Source: Ruegeria sp. HKCCD4315
GTDB lineage: Bacteria; Pseudomonadota; Alphaproteobacteria; Rhodobacterales; Rhodobacteraceae
Assembly (NCBI RefSeq): GCF_013112245.1
Contig: NZ_WVRN01000001.1
Span: 934,501-998,500 of the forward strand
Direction of reading: 5' to 3'
DNA: 64,000 nucleotides
The translations under genes were made by a program, and so were the position numbers. Below, piece by piece: positions 44,246 through 52,712 of the stretch. The first letter of the stretch is position 1; each line of letters starts with the position of its first letter. The notes beneath the pieces were generated by a model that searched no databases, was not told the DNA's origin, and saw only the letters and a program-made list of their open reading frames with translations.

Positions 44246-46049
44246 TTGGATCTCGGGCCTCGATTACAGTTAATCCATCCAGCTTCCATTGCCCTGACTC
44301 AGGTACGACCTCGGCGAGTACCCGGAACGTAACCGCGCGTATATGGGCGTGTCCCCAATGACCGCCTTGGACCTTCACTGTCCATTTTGCCAGAGTGCTA
44401 AATCCACCCGGTTTAAGGGTCGGGTCAACGCGCTCTACTTTCAGGGCACTAATATCTGTAACTGTAGCAAGACTGCCTCCCGGCGTTCGGATTACGAGGC
44501 CACGTTCTACCTCTGTTGCGATGTCGCCCAGAGACGCTGCCGTTACAATGTGGGCCAGCTCTGCCTTTCTTGCTGCCGACGAAGTTTCCAGGGTCACCGT
44601 GTTCAAGTTTTCGACCATCGAGCGCAGTATATCTTCCGCAACCTGCTGCTCAGGGGGCGCGGGCTTACTCCAGGGTAATTCCGGCAAATATCCCGAAAAT
44701 ACAAACGTTGCCGAAGCAACGGCAATCATAGTCACGCAACTGGCACGCTTTGCGACTTTGCCTCTGGTTAGCAGGAGAAAACAGAGTGAGACGGCGCTGA
44801 TAATCCCGGCGATCAAAGCCACGGCAGGGTTCTGCCGTTTCTGCTGCTCAACTGGAATCTGAGTAACGGATGCTCTTTGGTATTGGAGTAGGTGGTTCTG
44901 CCAGTGAAACTGAGGGTCCGCAGGTGTAACAGCTCCAAAGAACGGCCCGGCGATATCGTTTGAAATGGTCGCAACGCGGGAAATTTCCTCGTCAAACATA
45001 TCCCAAGTGACCGCCACCTGATCGGGAAGGTCTGCCGATGAGAAAGACAGGATAGCTCCAATAAACGTATTGTTCACAGACACTTCCTTTCCCGGCTCGA
45101 CAACCTGAAAACCCTGAGATGTCAGCTCTAGGAGTGTTGCAGTAGCGTTTGATGGTTGCACTGACTTGCCATCAATGGTCACCGGGTTACGAGAAGCCAA
45201 AAAGGACGCCGCCTGGTTTACGATCAAGGCGCTATGTTGTGGCGAAAGCGTTTGCCCCACTTCGAAAGCTTCACCAATCCAAGGCGCCAATTCACGCAAG
45301 CGGATCAGTGTTTCATGCCGAACTTCACGAGGTTCGATGTAGAGAAAGGTGGATGTCCCATCCTGAGCTTTTCGATTCAGGCTTTCAGCAGAAAAGCGGC
45401 TGTCCCACGGATCAGGCCAGTGAATCTTTAACTCTGCCGGCTTTGCCAAGAAACTGAAATCCGTGACCGGAACCTCTCGGTCAAAAACCTGCATCCCGAT
45501 TGTCACCAGTGGTTCGCCATCCTGCGATGGAGGCATTATGGTCAGCTCGTTGGGAACTGAGTTCTGAAACGGAAAGAACACTTCGACGAACAGAACACGC
45601 GGATCTTTTGGCGGGCTGGGAACAATTTGACCCGAGAAAGGATCGCGCTGACCTGCAAGCGGCGAGGCCCGGTCGATGCGCGTTCGGTATTCTAGCTTTC
45701 TGATTTCAGCGTGTAGGGGCTGTTCGTCCCTTGCAACAATAGACAGCGCCCGACTTTTGGCTTGGGCAGAACCTTGATCGGACTCTTGTTCAACCTCCGG
45801 CTCACCCTCGACGAAATCGGATGACAATCCGATTGGCAGCATATCCGCAAACAAAGGAATATCTTCGACATAGACCTCAAGGTCGACGTAAACCCCATCA
45901 TCTTTGACATGAAGGACAGCAATATTGGGTGCGACTTCCGAACCGTTTGTCAAAACAACATCTGCTGAAACGGCCTGTGCACCCGAGGCCATCACGCTCA
46001 GCATCAAGAATAGTCGGCACAGATACCGCCAAATTGGAATTTTGTTCAC
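44238..46049 (-). CDS. Large exported/membrane protein, partner of HupE-like protein
   Basis: 603 residues. Signal peptide (LCRLFLMLSVMASGAQAVSA), an exported domain of about 360 residues, two membrane helices near 393-412 and 422-440, then a C-terminal domain of about 150 residues (LNTVTLETSSAARKAELAHIVTAASL ... KWTVKVQGGHWGHAHIRAVTFRVLAEV) that follows the second helix. I do not recognise it. Translational coupling to the HupE-like gene suggests a two-protein complex, perhaps metal-related. Confidence 0.7.
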   Translation of the reverse strand: MNKIPIWRYLCRLFLMLSVMASGAQAVSADVVLTNGSEVAPNIAVLHVKDDGVYVDLEVYVEDIPLFADMLPIGLSSDFVEGEPEVEQESDQGSAQAKSRALSIVARDEQPLHAEIRKLEYRTRIDRASPLAGQRDPFSGQIVPSPPKDPRVLFVEVFFPFQNSVPNELTIMPPSQDGEPLVTIGMQVFDREVPVTDFSFLAKPAELKIHWPDPWDSRFSAESLNRKAQDGTSTFLYIEPREVRHETLIRLRELAPWIGEAFEVGQTLSPQHSALIVNQAASFLASRNPVTIDGKSVQPSNATATLLELTSQGFQVVEPGKEVSVNNTFIGAILSFSSADLPDQVAVTWDMFDEEISRVATISNDIAGPFFGAVTPADPQFHWQNHLLQYQRASVTQIPVEQQKRQNPAVALIAGIISAVSLCFLLLTRGKVAKRASCVTMIAVASATFVFSGYLPELPWSKPAPPEQQVAEDILRSMVENLNTVTLETSSAARKAELAHIVTAASLGDIATEVERGLVIRTPGGSLATVTDISALKVERVDPTLKPGGFSTLAKWTVKVQGGHWGHAHIRAVTFRVLAEVVPESGQWKLDGLTVIEARDPNA

Positions 46050-46058
46050 CCCTGAACG

Positions 46059-47252
46059 TTAATTATCCGGCATTGGCGGTGGCGTGTAACCATCCCATTT
46101 GCCGGCTTGAACCTTTTCAGAAGGCTCTTTTTCTTTTGAACGCGGTGCATTGATGTATTCGTCGCTCACAGCTGGTGGCAGCGCATAGTCGTCAACACTC
46201 GCTTCCCGAACAACGATCTGATCCTTGGTTACGTTTATCACCTGTAGATCTCGCGCCAGCGTAAGCGGTCCATCGTATGTCGAACGAACACCTTCCAGGA
46301 TTGCCTGATAGTTTTCGGGCGAAAGAACAGAGTGATACCCTAGGGCCATGCGTGGCTCGACAGCGGACATAACTTTGCCGAAAGCCGCAGGTTCCGTATG
46401 AACGCGCGTAGCTACATAAGTCGCCTGTTTCATGTCCCAACCAAAATAAGGGGCTAGCGCATTCGGTGGTAGAAACGCCTCGTGAGAAGCGATGTCCGCC
46501 CCCTTAGCATATTCTACATACCATTTGTTTGGGTAAGTATCTCCGCCAAAGACGTATTTCAGTCCATTCCATTCCAGAGAGTAGCTTACCGAGCCATCTA
46601 GACTGTGGATCGCAGGCCAGGACCGGATAGTTACGTCGTTTTCCTGATAAACGATCTCGTTTTCCTGCATGTAGTCGAATTCGGTAACTTCAAGCTTGGC
46701 CCCATCATCCGGCAGCGCCCCCGTACGTGTGGCTAGATCCCAAGCATAGGCTTTTGACATGCCTTCAACATAGGCTTTGGTGCCCAGTTCATCTTCTGAT
46801 CCGGACGGGCCAAAGATGCGGAGCGGGGTATATCTTCCCGATAGCCAACCTCCAACGTGGAGGCCCATGAAGTCTCCAACGTGGTCAACATGCAAATGGC
46901 TGAAAAAGACTTTATCGATCTTTGCAAAATCCGGTCGCAACGAAAACAAGTTTCCAGTTGCGCCGGTTCCTACGTCAAACAGAAAGACGTCCCCATTTCC
47001 AAGTTCTACATAAAACGAAATAGAAACGGCCGCCTTGGTCTGGTTTGGCATCCCCGTACCCAGTGCAGTGATACGCATCTCATCCTCGCCGAGGATTTCG
47101 GTGTTGGGAAAGTAAGACGCGGGATAAACATCATCTTCAATTGCAGACGCAGTGCGACCAGTCGGCAGCGCGTTTTGTGCTGAAGCAATGCCAGCCAACG
47201 AAAAACCCAATGCCAATAGTGCGCCAGTCGTGGAATTCATAATGCTTTTCAT
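46059..47252 (-). CDS. Secreted metallo-beta-lactamase-fold hydrolase
   Basis: 397 residues with a signal peptide (LLALGFSLAGIASA). The metal-binding motif FSHLHVDHVGDFMGLH (H-x-H-x-D-H) is near 135, with VFGGDTYPNKWYV (metal Asp) and GYHSVL (His) downstream. The protein resembles the group annotated as guanitoxin-biosynthesis-like hydrolase GntH (YFPNTEILGEDEMRITALGTGMPNQ), but that is only a family name; no guanitoxin genes are here. Start at 47252 after GGGGGGGATCA. Divergent from TetR, likely its regulator. Confidence 0.75.
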   Translation of the reverse strand: MKSIMNSTTGALLALGFSLAGIASAQNALPTGRTASAIEDDVYPASYFPNTEILGEDEMRITALGTGMPNQTKAAVSISFYVELGNGDVFLFDVGTGATGNLFSLRPDFAKIDKVFFSHLHVDHVGDFMGLHVGGWLSGRYTPLRIFGPSGSEDELGTKAYVEGMSKAYAWDLATRTGALPDDGAKLEVTEFDYMQENEIVYQENDVTIRSWPAIHSLDGSVSYSLEWNGLKYVFGGDTYPNKWYVEYAKGADIASHEAFLPPNALAPYFGWDMKQATYVATRVHTEPAAFGKVMSAVEPRMALGYHSVLSPENYQAILEGVRSTYDGPLTLARDLQVINVTKDQIVVREASVDDYALPPAVSDEYINAPRSKEKEPSEKVQAGKWDGYTPPPMPDN

Positions 47253-47313
47253 TGATCCCCCCCATTTCTGCATGGCGTTTCGAAGAGCACGATGTCGTGA
47301 ACTCTTAGTTGCC

Positions 47314-47352
47314 CATAGACTTCTCTACGGTACGACCATAGACTGCTCTATG
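47314..47352. promoter_or_regulatory. Twin operator between MBL gene and TetR gene
   Basis: CATAGA-CTTC-TCTACG (47314-47329, one mismatch) and CATAGA-CTGC-TCTATG (47337-47352, perfect) are two inverted repeats 23 bases centre to centre in the divergent gap. They are good TetR operator candidates. Confidence 0.65.
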
Positions 47353-47367
47353 TCAAACAATGAATGC

Positions 47368-47373
47368 TATAAT
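47368..47373 (+). promoter_or_regulatory. -10 box directly upstream of the TetR start
   Basis: TATAAT (47368-47373) lies only 4 bases before the ATG at 47378. Transcription would start at or near the start codon, so the mRNA may be leaderless. There is no standard -35 at 17 bases; the operator occupies that position. Confidence 0.45.
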
Positions 47374-47377
47374 CTGA

Positions 47378-47947
47378 ATGTCAGAAACTGTTACTCAAAC
47401 CTCACCCAAAAACGCCGCAACCAAGGAAGACTGGATATTGCTGGCCTACAAAGTCCTCAATGAGGGCGGCGTTTCCGCGATAAAGGTCGTGCCAATGGCA
47501 AAGCGGCTGAACCTGACAAGCGGCAGCTTTTACTGGCATTTCAAGAACGTCCGTGAGCTTTTGGATGAGGTTCTTAGATATTGGGAGCAGGAACTGACTG
47601 ACAAAGTGATCGCAAAGGCAAAGGTTTTTGGTGGCCCCCCGGAAGACCGCATTCTGCTTCTTATGAAAAAGGTCATTGAAGAGGACGCCGCCTTGCCGGA
47701 TCACGCCGTATCAGTCTGGGCAAAAACTGATGAAAAAGTGCAAGAAGCGTACCAAAGAACAATCGGCAAACGCTTTCAGTTCGCTGCCTGGATGTTTGAA
47801 CAGGCCGGGTTCTCGAAAGAAGAAGCGAAGGCGCGTGGAAGACTGATGGTCACTTCGCTAATGGGAGACTCTTCGACCGGTCTGAAAGCGCAAGGCGATT
47901 GGGAAAAGGTGATCGAACGGGAACACGCAATTCTTGTCGGAAAGTAG
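47378..47947 (+). CDS. TetR family transcriptional regulator
   Basis: 189 residues. N-terminal helix-turn-helix (LAYKVLNEGGVSAIKVVPMAKRLNLTSGSFYWHFKNVRELLDEVL) and a ligand-binding C-terminal domain (DRILLLMKKVIEED ... SLMGDSSTGL). Divergent from the MBL hydrolase gene, with two inverted repeats between them. Likely represses both. There is no clear ribosome site (see -10 box). Confidence 0.85.
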   Translation: MSETVTQTSPKNAATKEDWILLAYKVLNEGGVSAIKVVPMAKRLNLTSGSFYWHFKNVRELLDEVLRYWEQELTDKVIAKAKVFGGPPEDRILLLMKKVIEEDAALPDHAVSVWAKTDEKVQEAYQRTIGKRFQFAAWMFEQAGFSKEEAKARGRLMVTSLMGDSSTGLKAQGDWEKVIEREHAILVGK

Positions 47948-48436
47948 AAAAAAGGTCAGGGCATTGCTCGAAAGCCCGAAACGCTTCGCTCGAGAGCGGG
48001 ATTCGAAAGTCCTGCACTTTACTCCGTTCGCCGCCTTCAGGATCGTGAAAAGTAGCGCCAGGTAAGAGTTAGCGTGTTCTGTGTCCAGCCGCGCATATCT
48101 ATCAGGGACCTCCTGTCACGGCGTTGCGGCCGGGGGCTTTGGACCCGTTCGACGTACCCCAACGTGTGACGGGCCCCTCCACGTCTTCTGGCGCGCTCTT
48201 TAACTTTACCGCCGACAACTTCGCCAGCTAGATCCCCGTCTAATGTGGGGTTGTTTGCAAAATATTGACACAACTTGCTACAATCCACGTTTTCAAAATG
48301 AATTAGATTCAACGATTTACACCAGACTTATTCCATGCTGCAACATCAGCATGGTGCTCACCGCCCGCACCGCTCTAATCCTATGCAACCATCCGTTTTA
48401 TTGCAGGTGCATTTGAACCGGTTACTCTGGCTGGAC
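47948..48436. other. Right end of the island, non-coding
   Basis: No supported gene; a minus-strand open frame at 48037-48312 has no ribosome site or family features. CCATGCTG-CAACAT-CAGCATGG (48333-48354) is a perfect 8-bp hairpin, 4 bases from the candidate right attachment site. Confidence 0.4.
48359..48371 (+). repeat. Candidate attachment site, right copy
   Basis: CACCGCCCGCACC, identical to 35132-35144 in the tRNA-Leu 3' end. Together they bound a 13.2 kb segment with AT-richer genes absent from core context. No integrase in the window, so the island may be fixed or mobilised in trans. Confidence 0.45.
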
Positions 48437-48934
48437 CTAAACTGGATACCCGAGATCTTGAATCAACTTCCAAATGTCCTTGTTTGCCACGGACAGCTGA
48501 TCAACGACCCGTTCAATTTCACGTAAGGCATCGTCGTCCACTGTATCTTCGCGTCCAAGTTTGATGTCGGTTTTCCGATCCGCGATCCGCATCAGAATGG
48601 TCTTTGGATTGCCGCTTTCGGGGTCGAAGGAATAGATACAGTGATTGTATTTGTTGCGGATGCCTGACAGTTTGGTCAGCCGCTGTGTATGTGCAAGGAT
48701 CGGGTCGCGGATTTGAGGCGACCGCCCATCCATCTTGGCCAGCCGTTCGACCAGATCAATTCGGGCGCGGGTGGTGTTCAGAGTCAGAAAGATTATGACC
48801 GAGACGTCTTTGGATGCCCCCGTCAGACCTGCTATCAGGTGGATCAACAGGCTTTCCGTATTGGTCCACATGTAGTTCAACCTGCCAACCAATAAAATCA
48901 GGCGGTCGAACCGGGTTTCGAATGTGTCAGTCAA
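48437..48934 (-). CDS. Small HEPN-like protein
   Basis: 165 residues from a TTG at 48934 that sits 3 bases upstream of the regulator's TGA stop, so the two frames overlap by 8 bases. Mostly helical. It contains GIRNKYNHC (R93-x4-H98), the R-x4-6-H signature of HEPN-type RNases, preceded by a long helix (QRLTKLS). Some HEPN proteins are ribonucleases; others are inactive. No partner nucleotidyltransferase is next to it. The alternative start at 48871 (MWTNTESLL) would shorten it. Coupling with the LuxR-type gene suggests a common role in the secretion locus, but this is inference. Confidence 0.5.
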   Translation of the reverse strand: MTDTFETRFDRLILLVGRLNYMWTNTESLLIHLIAGLTGASKDVSVIIFLTLNTTRARIDLVERLAKMDGRSPQIRDPILAHTQRLTKLSGIRNKYNHCIYSFDPESGNPKTILMRIADRKTDIKLGREDTVDDDALREIERVVDQLSVANKDIWKLIQDLGYPV

Positions 48935-49679
48935 GGGCAGACTGTTGCGCCGCGTGAGGCGCGACCTCAAAATAGAAATGCGCCGCAGCGGTTCGGTTGC
49001 TGACGCCAATTTTGCCCACCACATTGTGCATGTGCAGTTTGACTGTATGTTCCGTGATCCCCAACGTGGCTGCAATAAGCTTGTTGCTTTTGCCTTGCGA
49101 AACAAGTTGCAGCACCTGTTTTTCACGACGGGTCAGTTTCGAATAGCGTGCATGTCTGTCGACACCATTTGGAGCAGCCGGCGGCGCTTGGATAGCAGCC
49201 GGGGCGGGGCTTTGAGATGGGGTGTGAACGCAGTCAGCCAGAAAACTTGGTAAATACAACTCTTCATGCATCAGCAACCTTAAGATCGCGCGCCATGCAT
49301 CAGGTGCAACATTCATTGGCAGAAAGCCGATCTCACCCAATTGCGCTCGGTCCCACCCCTGAAACAAGCGGCGGGCCAAGTCTTCTTTGCGATAAGCAAA
49401 CGCCAAACAACCAGCCCCGATTGAGCTGGTATAGGCATTGGGGCGAGACAGGAGATCTTCAAGCATCATTTGGTCGACAACAATAATCTTGTTATCGGTC
49501 GGCGTGTGCGCACGCATCGCATCAAGGGTCTCGAAGCGTTCTGCATGCACGCCAAATTCGGTCTGCACGCTTCTGAGTGTTTGATTGGAATAGAACAGTT
49601 CTTTCCCAACAAAGATTATCGATAAATCTTCTGAACAACTATCCAGACTGGCAGTTTCATTCTGCAAAGACTTACTCAT
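48927..49679 (-). CDS. LuxR-type (CsgD-like) transcriptional regulator
   Basis: 250 residues. N-terminal about 170 residues resemble a degenerate receiver/CsgD-like domain (SIIFVGKELFYSNQTLRSV, IIVVDQMMLEDLL); the conserved phospho-Asp pattern is unclear. The C-terminal LuxR helix-turn-helix (LTRREKQVLQLVSQGKSNKLIAATLGITEHTVKLHMHNVVGKIGV) is complete. Divergent from the secretion locus across a 600-base AT-rich gap, so it is the likely regulator of the repeat protein. Confidence 0.8.
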   Translation of the reverse strand: MSKSLQNETASLDSCSEDLSIIFVGKELFYSNQTLRSVQTEFGVHAERFETLDAMRAHTPTDNKIIVVDQMMLEDLLSRPNAYTSSIGAGCLAFAYRKEDLARRLFQGWDRAQLGEIGFLPMNVAPDAWRAILRLLMHEELYLPSFLADCVHTPSQSPAPAAIQAPPAAPNGVDRHARYSKLTRREKQVLQLVSQGKSNKLIAATLGITEHTVKLHMHNVVGKIGVSNRTAAAHFYFEVAPHAAQQSALD

Positions 49680-50278
49680 TATTGCCCCCTACAAAACAGG
49701 CGTAACCGGAAATTGGTGCTTAATTAAATTAGAACCAGGGTAAAAAACGTTAACTAATCAAGGAATTATACTCTTTTTATTATACCTCAAGTCTTGAATC
49801 TCTACAACCTGACGATGCGCGACCGATCGTTAAGATATAGAACTATTGATTAGGTTTTAATGCCTTCTTTTGTGTAAGCAGCGGAAACAATTGTGTTTAT
49901 TTTTTGACTATATCCAAGTCTAGAACTTCGACTATGAGTCAGCGCTGTCTTGGGCGCTTTGCTAAAATAACGTTAATAGTCAAATACTTGAGGAAAGTTA
50001 TACTTTCAATCAGCTAGGCGCGAGCTGATGTCGCTGCGAACATGGCCAAGCTTCAATTTCAGAAGCGACTATCCCTGACGTGATCGCCCTCAGCGTATTT
50101 CAGCATTAATTTGGAGGGTCACGTTTTCGGCTTAGCCGGGAAAGGAGGTGGCCTCGAATAAGTAAATGTACACCGCATTCAGCGCTTGTTTCGCTGCGTG
50201 TGGCTTTTTGTTTCAACCGCGCCTGATACCGCTTTGTAGATGAATGGCGGTCTGGCGTTCCAGAAATGGGATTTTGTT
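49680..50278. other. AT-rich divergent regulatory region with leader hairpin
   Basis: No recognised gene. It holds the LuxR-type promoter and the leader of the secretion locus. GAAAGT-TAT-ACTTTC (49993-50007) and CAGCT-N7-AGCTG (50011-50027) are candidate operators. A perfect ribosome site AAAGGAGGTG at 50141-50150 precedes a 25-codon frame (50166-50243) whose TGA overlaps the ATG at 50240. Confidence 0.4.
50173..50209 (+). terminator. Leader hairpin with T-run ahead of the repeat protein gene
   Basis: CCGCA (50173-50177) pairs with TGTGG (50199-50203) and CAGCG (50180-50184) with CGCTG (50192-50196), with a 2x2 internal loop and 7-base loop, followed by TTTTT (50205-50209). It lies inside the short leader frame, 70 bases before the large gene. 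It could be an attenuator. Confidence 0.5.
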
Positions 50279-52579
50279 ATGAGACGTAATGTAAATAATA
50301 CCAACGTGACGACCGTCGATGAAATTAACGTCGAAAATCTGGATGCTCCGGTCAATGTTGAAATTCCTGTAGAAGAAGCCTTTGTCGAGGCTGATCTGAC
50401 AGCGCAACAGCAGCAGCAAGACCAGAATGTCGACAACTCGAACGATCAGGGTCAGGGCCAAGACCAAGGCCAAGGACAGGATCAGGGTCAAGACCAAGGC
50501 CAGGATCAGGGTCAAGACCAAGGTCAAGGTCAGGATCAAGGTCAGGGACAAGACCAGTCGCAGACACTGGATGCCGGTGACGACAGCAACGACAACTCGA
50601 ACAACAACGCCATTAATATCGACTTTGGTGGTGGTGAGTGGATACCGCGCGACGATGATCAGGTTGATTTGGATCTTGGGGATTCCGCGACGGTTGGCGA
50701 CGTGATCACCGCAGGTCGTGATCTGACCTATGATCCCGGCGATGACATGAACCTGGACATCTCAATGGATGGTGCCGGTACGGCGATGTCATCAGTCAAC
50801 AATCAGGTTGCCAGCCTGAGTGATGACGACACGCTGGAATCAGCGAGCGTTGCCAACAATTCAGGCTTCTACCAGAACGGCGATGCAAATGGTGGGACAG
50901 CCACGGCTGCTGAAGGTATTCGCGCGAATGCAGATGGCGGAACCTCGGGTGACGGCGGAACCACAGTAGGTGGTTCGGCAAACTCATCAACGCTTGGCAG
51001 CCACGCGTGGGCGGCAGGTGGTGACACCGGCAGCGCCGATGCGGACTCGGCAGGCGGAGACGGTGGGTCTTCGGGTGACGCGTCCAACGCAAGTATGGGC
51101 ATGGGCACTTCCGATGCCAGCTCGACCGGCGACAGCTCGGGTGGCAACGGGGGCGATGCAGATGGTTCGGCCTCTTCGGACAACGATGGCACCACAAGCG
51201 TGGACGGTGATGGAACCGGCGGCGCCGGTGGCAGCGCGGATTCGTTCGGCTTGGGTCTTGGTCTGGGTCTGTCCGGTGCAAGCTCGTCGGGTAACGCCGA
51301 CGGCGGAGACAGCGATTCCGACTCGACCGGAACCGGTACCGGTACTGCAGACAACGCAACGGATGCGTCCGGATCGGACGGCGGTGACGGTAATGCTGCG
51401 ACCGAAGGTTCAGCTTCGAACAGCAGCGATAGCGACACCGAAGCCAATGACGCCTCTGCAGGCGACAACACAGCGGATGGCACTGCAGACAGCGGTGCGG
51501 ACAGTTCGGCTGATGGTGACGGCGGTGACGGAACTGGCGGCGACGGCACGGGCGGTGACGGAACCGGCGGCGACGGAACCGGTGGTGACGGAACCGGCGG
51601 TGACGGCGAAGGTGGTTTTGCTGCGTTGCTTGAAGCTGCAATCATGGAGCTGCAGGAAGAGCTTGGCATGATTGATGCCGAACCCGGTGAAGGTGGTGAC
51701 GGAACCGGCGGCGACGGAACTGGCGGAGATGGTGACGGCGGTGACGGAACGGCTGGCGACGGCTCGGGCGGCGATGGTTCCGGCGGAACCGCAGACGCAA
51801 CGTCTGACGCCCAGGGCGTTGGTGACCAGTCGGCAAGTGGCCCTGATATCGACCAAAGCCCAGGCGATGTGAACGGTTCAGCCAGCAACTCGCAAGCCAC
51901 AGATGGCAGCGGCGGTGATGGCGGTTCGAATACAGCCGACGGCGCGGCAGATGCGATGGGCTCTGGCACATCTGCAGCTGACGGTGACGGCGGCGCAGGT
52001 GGCAGCACCACTCCGACGTCTACATCCAGCGGCAACGGTGCCGGATCTGCCGATGCAGCCAATACCGCAGGCGGCGGCGGTGCAGCGGATGTCTTCGGAG
52101 ACGCGGACACAAACGGTGCAGCGGACAGCCTGGCCGAAGCGATTGCCGGTTACGGCGGTGCGGGTAGTTCCGACAACGACTCGACCTCGACCGGTTCCGG
52201 TGATGCGACGGGTTCGGCTGACTCGGGTAACGGTGGTGCCGGTGGCGCGTCTGCTGCAAACGGCGGAACCAGCGGAGCCTCGATGGGCAGCGCAACCTCG
52301 GGTGACACCATGGGTGGCACCATCACGGGCGGCAGCGCAGCCGGAGCCTATTCGGGTGACGGTGGCGCAGGTGGCACGGGCGGCAACTGGGGCGCAAACA
52401 ATGGTGGCGATGGCATCGTGACCGGCGAATCCTACGCCTCGGCTGCGGCGGTTGTCGATACTTCGGCCTTCAACCAATCGATCGTCATGGGTGCCAACGT
52501 GCTTGGTAACTCGGTCGATACGACCATGGTTGGCGGCTCGATGACGTCCTCGTACGCAAGCGACGACACCGACACCTAA
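50279..52579 (+). CDS. Gly/Asp/Ser-rich repeat protein, probable type I secretion substrate
   Basis: 766 residues from ATG 50279 (MRRNVNNTNVTT); an ATG at 50240 is also possible. Very acidic and low-complexity. A Q/D/G tandem repeat (QGQDQGQ units, coded by near-identical 18-base units at about 50448-50556) is followed by a long Gly/Asp/Ser/Ala-rich body, with a perfect GGDGTGGDGTGG run around codons 419-445 (about 51530-51615). Predicted to be disordered or beta-rich. No signal peptide and no clear RTX GGxGxDxUx nonapeptides, though calcium binding by the Asp/Gly repeats is possible. It lies in the same locus as an ABC exporter and HlyD adaptor, so it is likely exported to the surface as an adhesin or matrix protein; this is inference from context. 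Confidence 0.7.
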   Translation: MRRNVNNTNVTTVDEINVENLDAPVNVEIPVEEAFVEADLTAQQQQQDQNVDNSNDQGQGQDQGQGQDQGQDQGQDQGQDQGQGQDQGQGQDQSQTLDAGDDSNDNSNNNAINIDFGGGEWIPRDDDQVDLDLGDSATVGDVITAGRDLTYDPGDDMNLDISMDGAGTAMSSVNNQVASLSDDDTLESASVANNSGFYQNGDANGGTATAAEGIRANADGGTSGDGGTTVGGSANSSTLGSHAWAAGGDTGSADADSAGGDGGSSGDASNASMGMGTSDASSTGDSSGGNGGDADGSASSDNDGTTSVDGDGTGGAGGSADSFGLGLGLGLSGASSSGNADGGDSDSDSTGTGTGTADNATDASGSDGGDGNAATEGSASNSSDSDTEANDASAGDNTADGTADSGADSSADGDGGDGTGGDGTGGDGTGGDGTGGDGTGGDGEGGFAALLEAAIMELQEELGMIDAEPGEGGDGTGGDGTGGDGDGGDGTAGDGSGGDGSGGTADATSDAQGVGDQSASGPDIDQSPGDVNGSASNSQATDGSGGDGGSNTADGAADAMGSGTSAADGDGGAGGSTTPTSTSSGNGAGSADAANTAGGGGAADVFGDADTNGAADSLAEAIAGYGGAGSSDNDSTSTGSGDATGSADSGNGGAGGASAANGGTSGASMGSATSGDTMGGTITGGSAAGAYSGDGGAGGTGGNWGANNGGDGIVTGESYASAAAVVDTSAFNQSIVMGANVLGNSVDTTMVGGSMTSSYASDDTDT

Positions 52580-52590
52580 GTCAAACAAGC

Positions 52591-52657
52591 GGGGCCCGCA
52601 TTTTCGGGCCTCGTCTCATTCTACAAAACTGCCGGGGCCGTAAAACGCGGCCCCGGC
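52591..52657 (+). terminator. Tandem hairpins after the repeat protein gene
   Basis: GGGGCCCG (52591-52598) pairs with CGGGCCTC (52605-52612), one wobble. GCCGGGGCCG (52631-52640) pairs perfectly with CGGCCCCGGC (52648-52657). T-runs are short. They sit in the 133-base gap before the next gene of the locus and could partly end transcription, giving excess repeat protein over downstream genes. Confidence 0.65.
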
Positions 52658-52712
52658 CCAACAGAACCCAGACCGGAAATTTGTGCTGGCAGGGGTGAAA
52701 AGGAAAACCGAC

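Noticed and set aside
48037..48312. Minus-strand 91-codon frame left of the right attachment site
   Set aside because: Arg-rich, no ribosome site or family resemblance; not enough for an integrase remnant.
51520..51620. Short regular repeats resembling a CRISPR array
   Set aside because: Units are in-frame coding repeats without spacers of unique sequence.
50869..52110. Minus-strand open frame (413 codons) opposite the repeat protein
   Set aside because: It arises from Gly/Asp codon repeats read backwards as Pro/Ser; no start signal.
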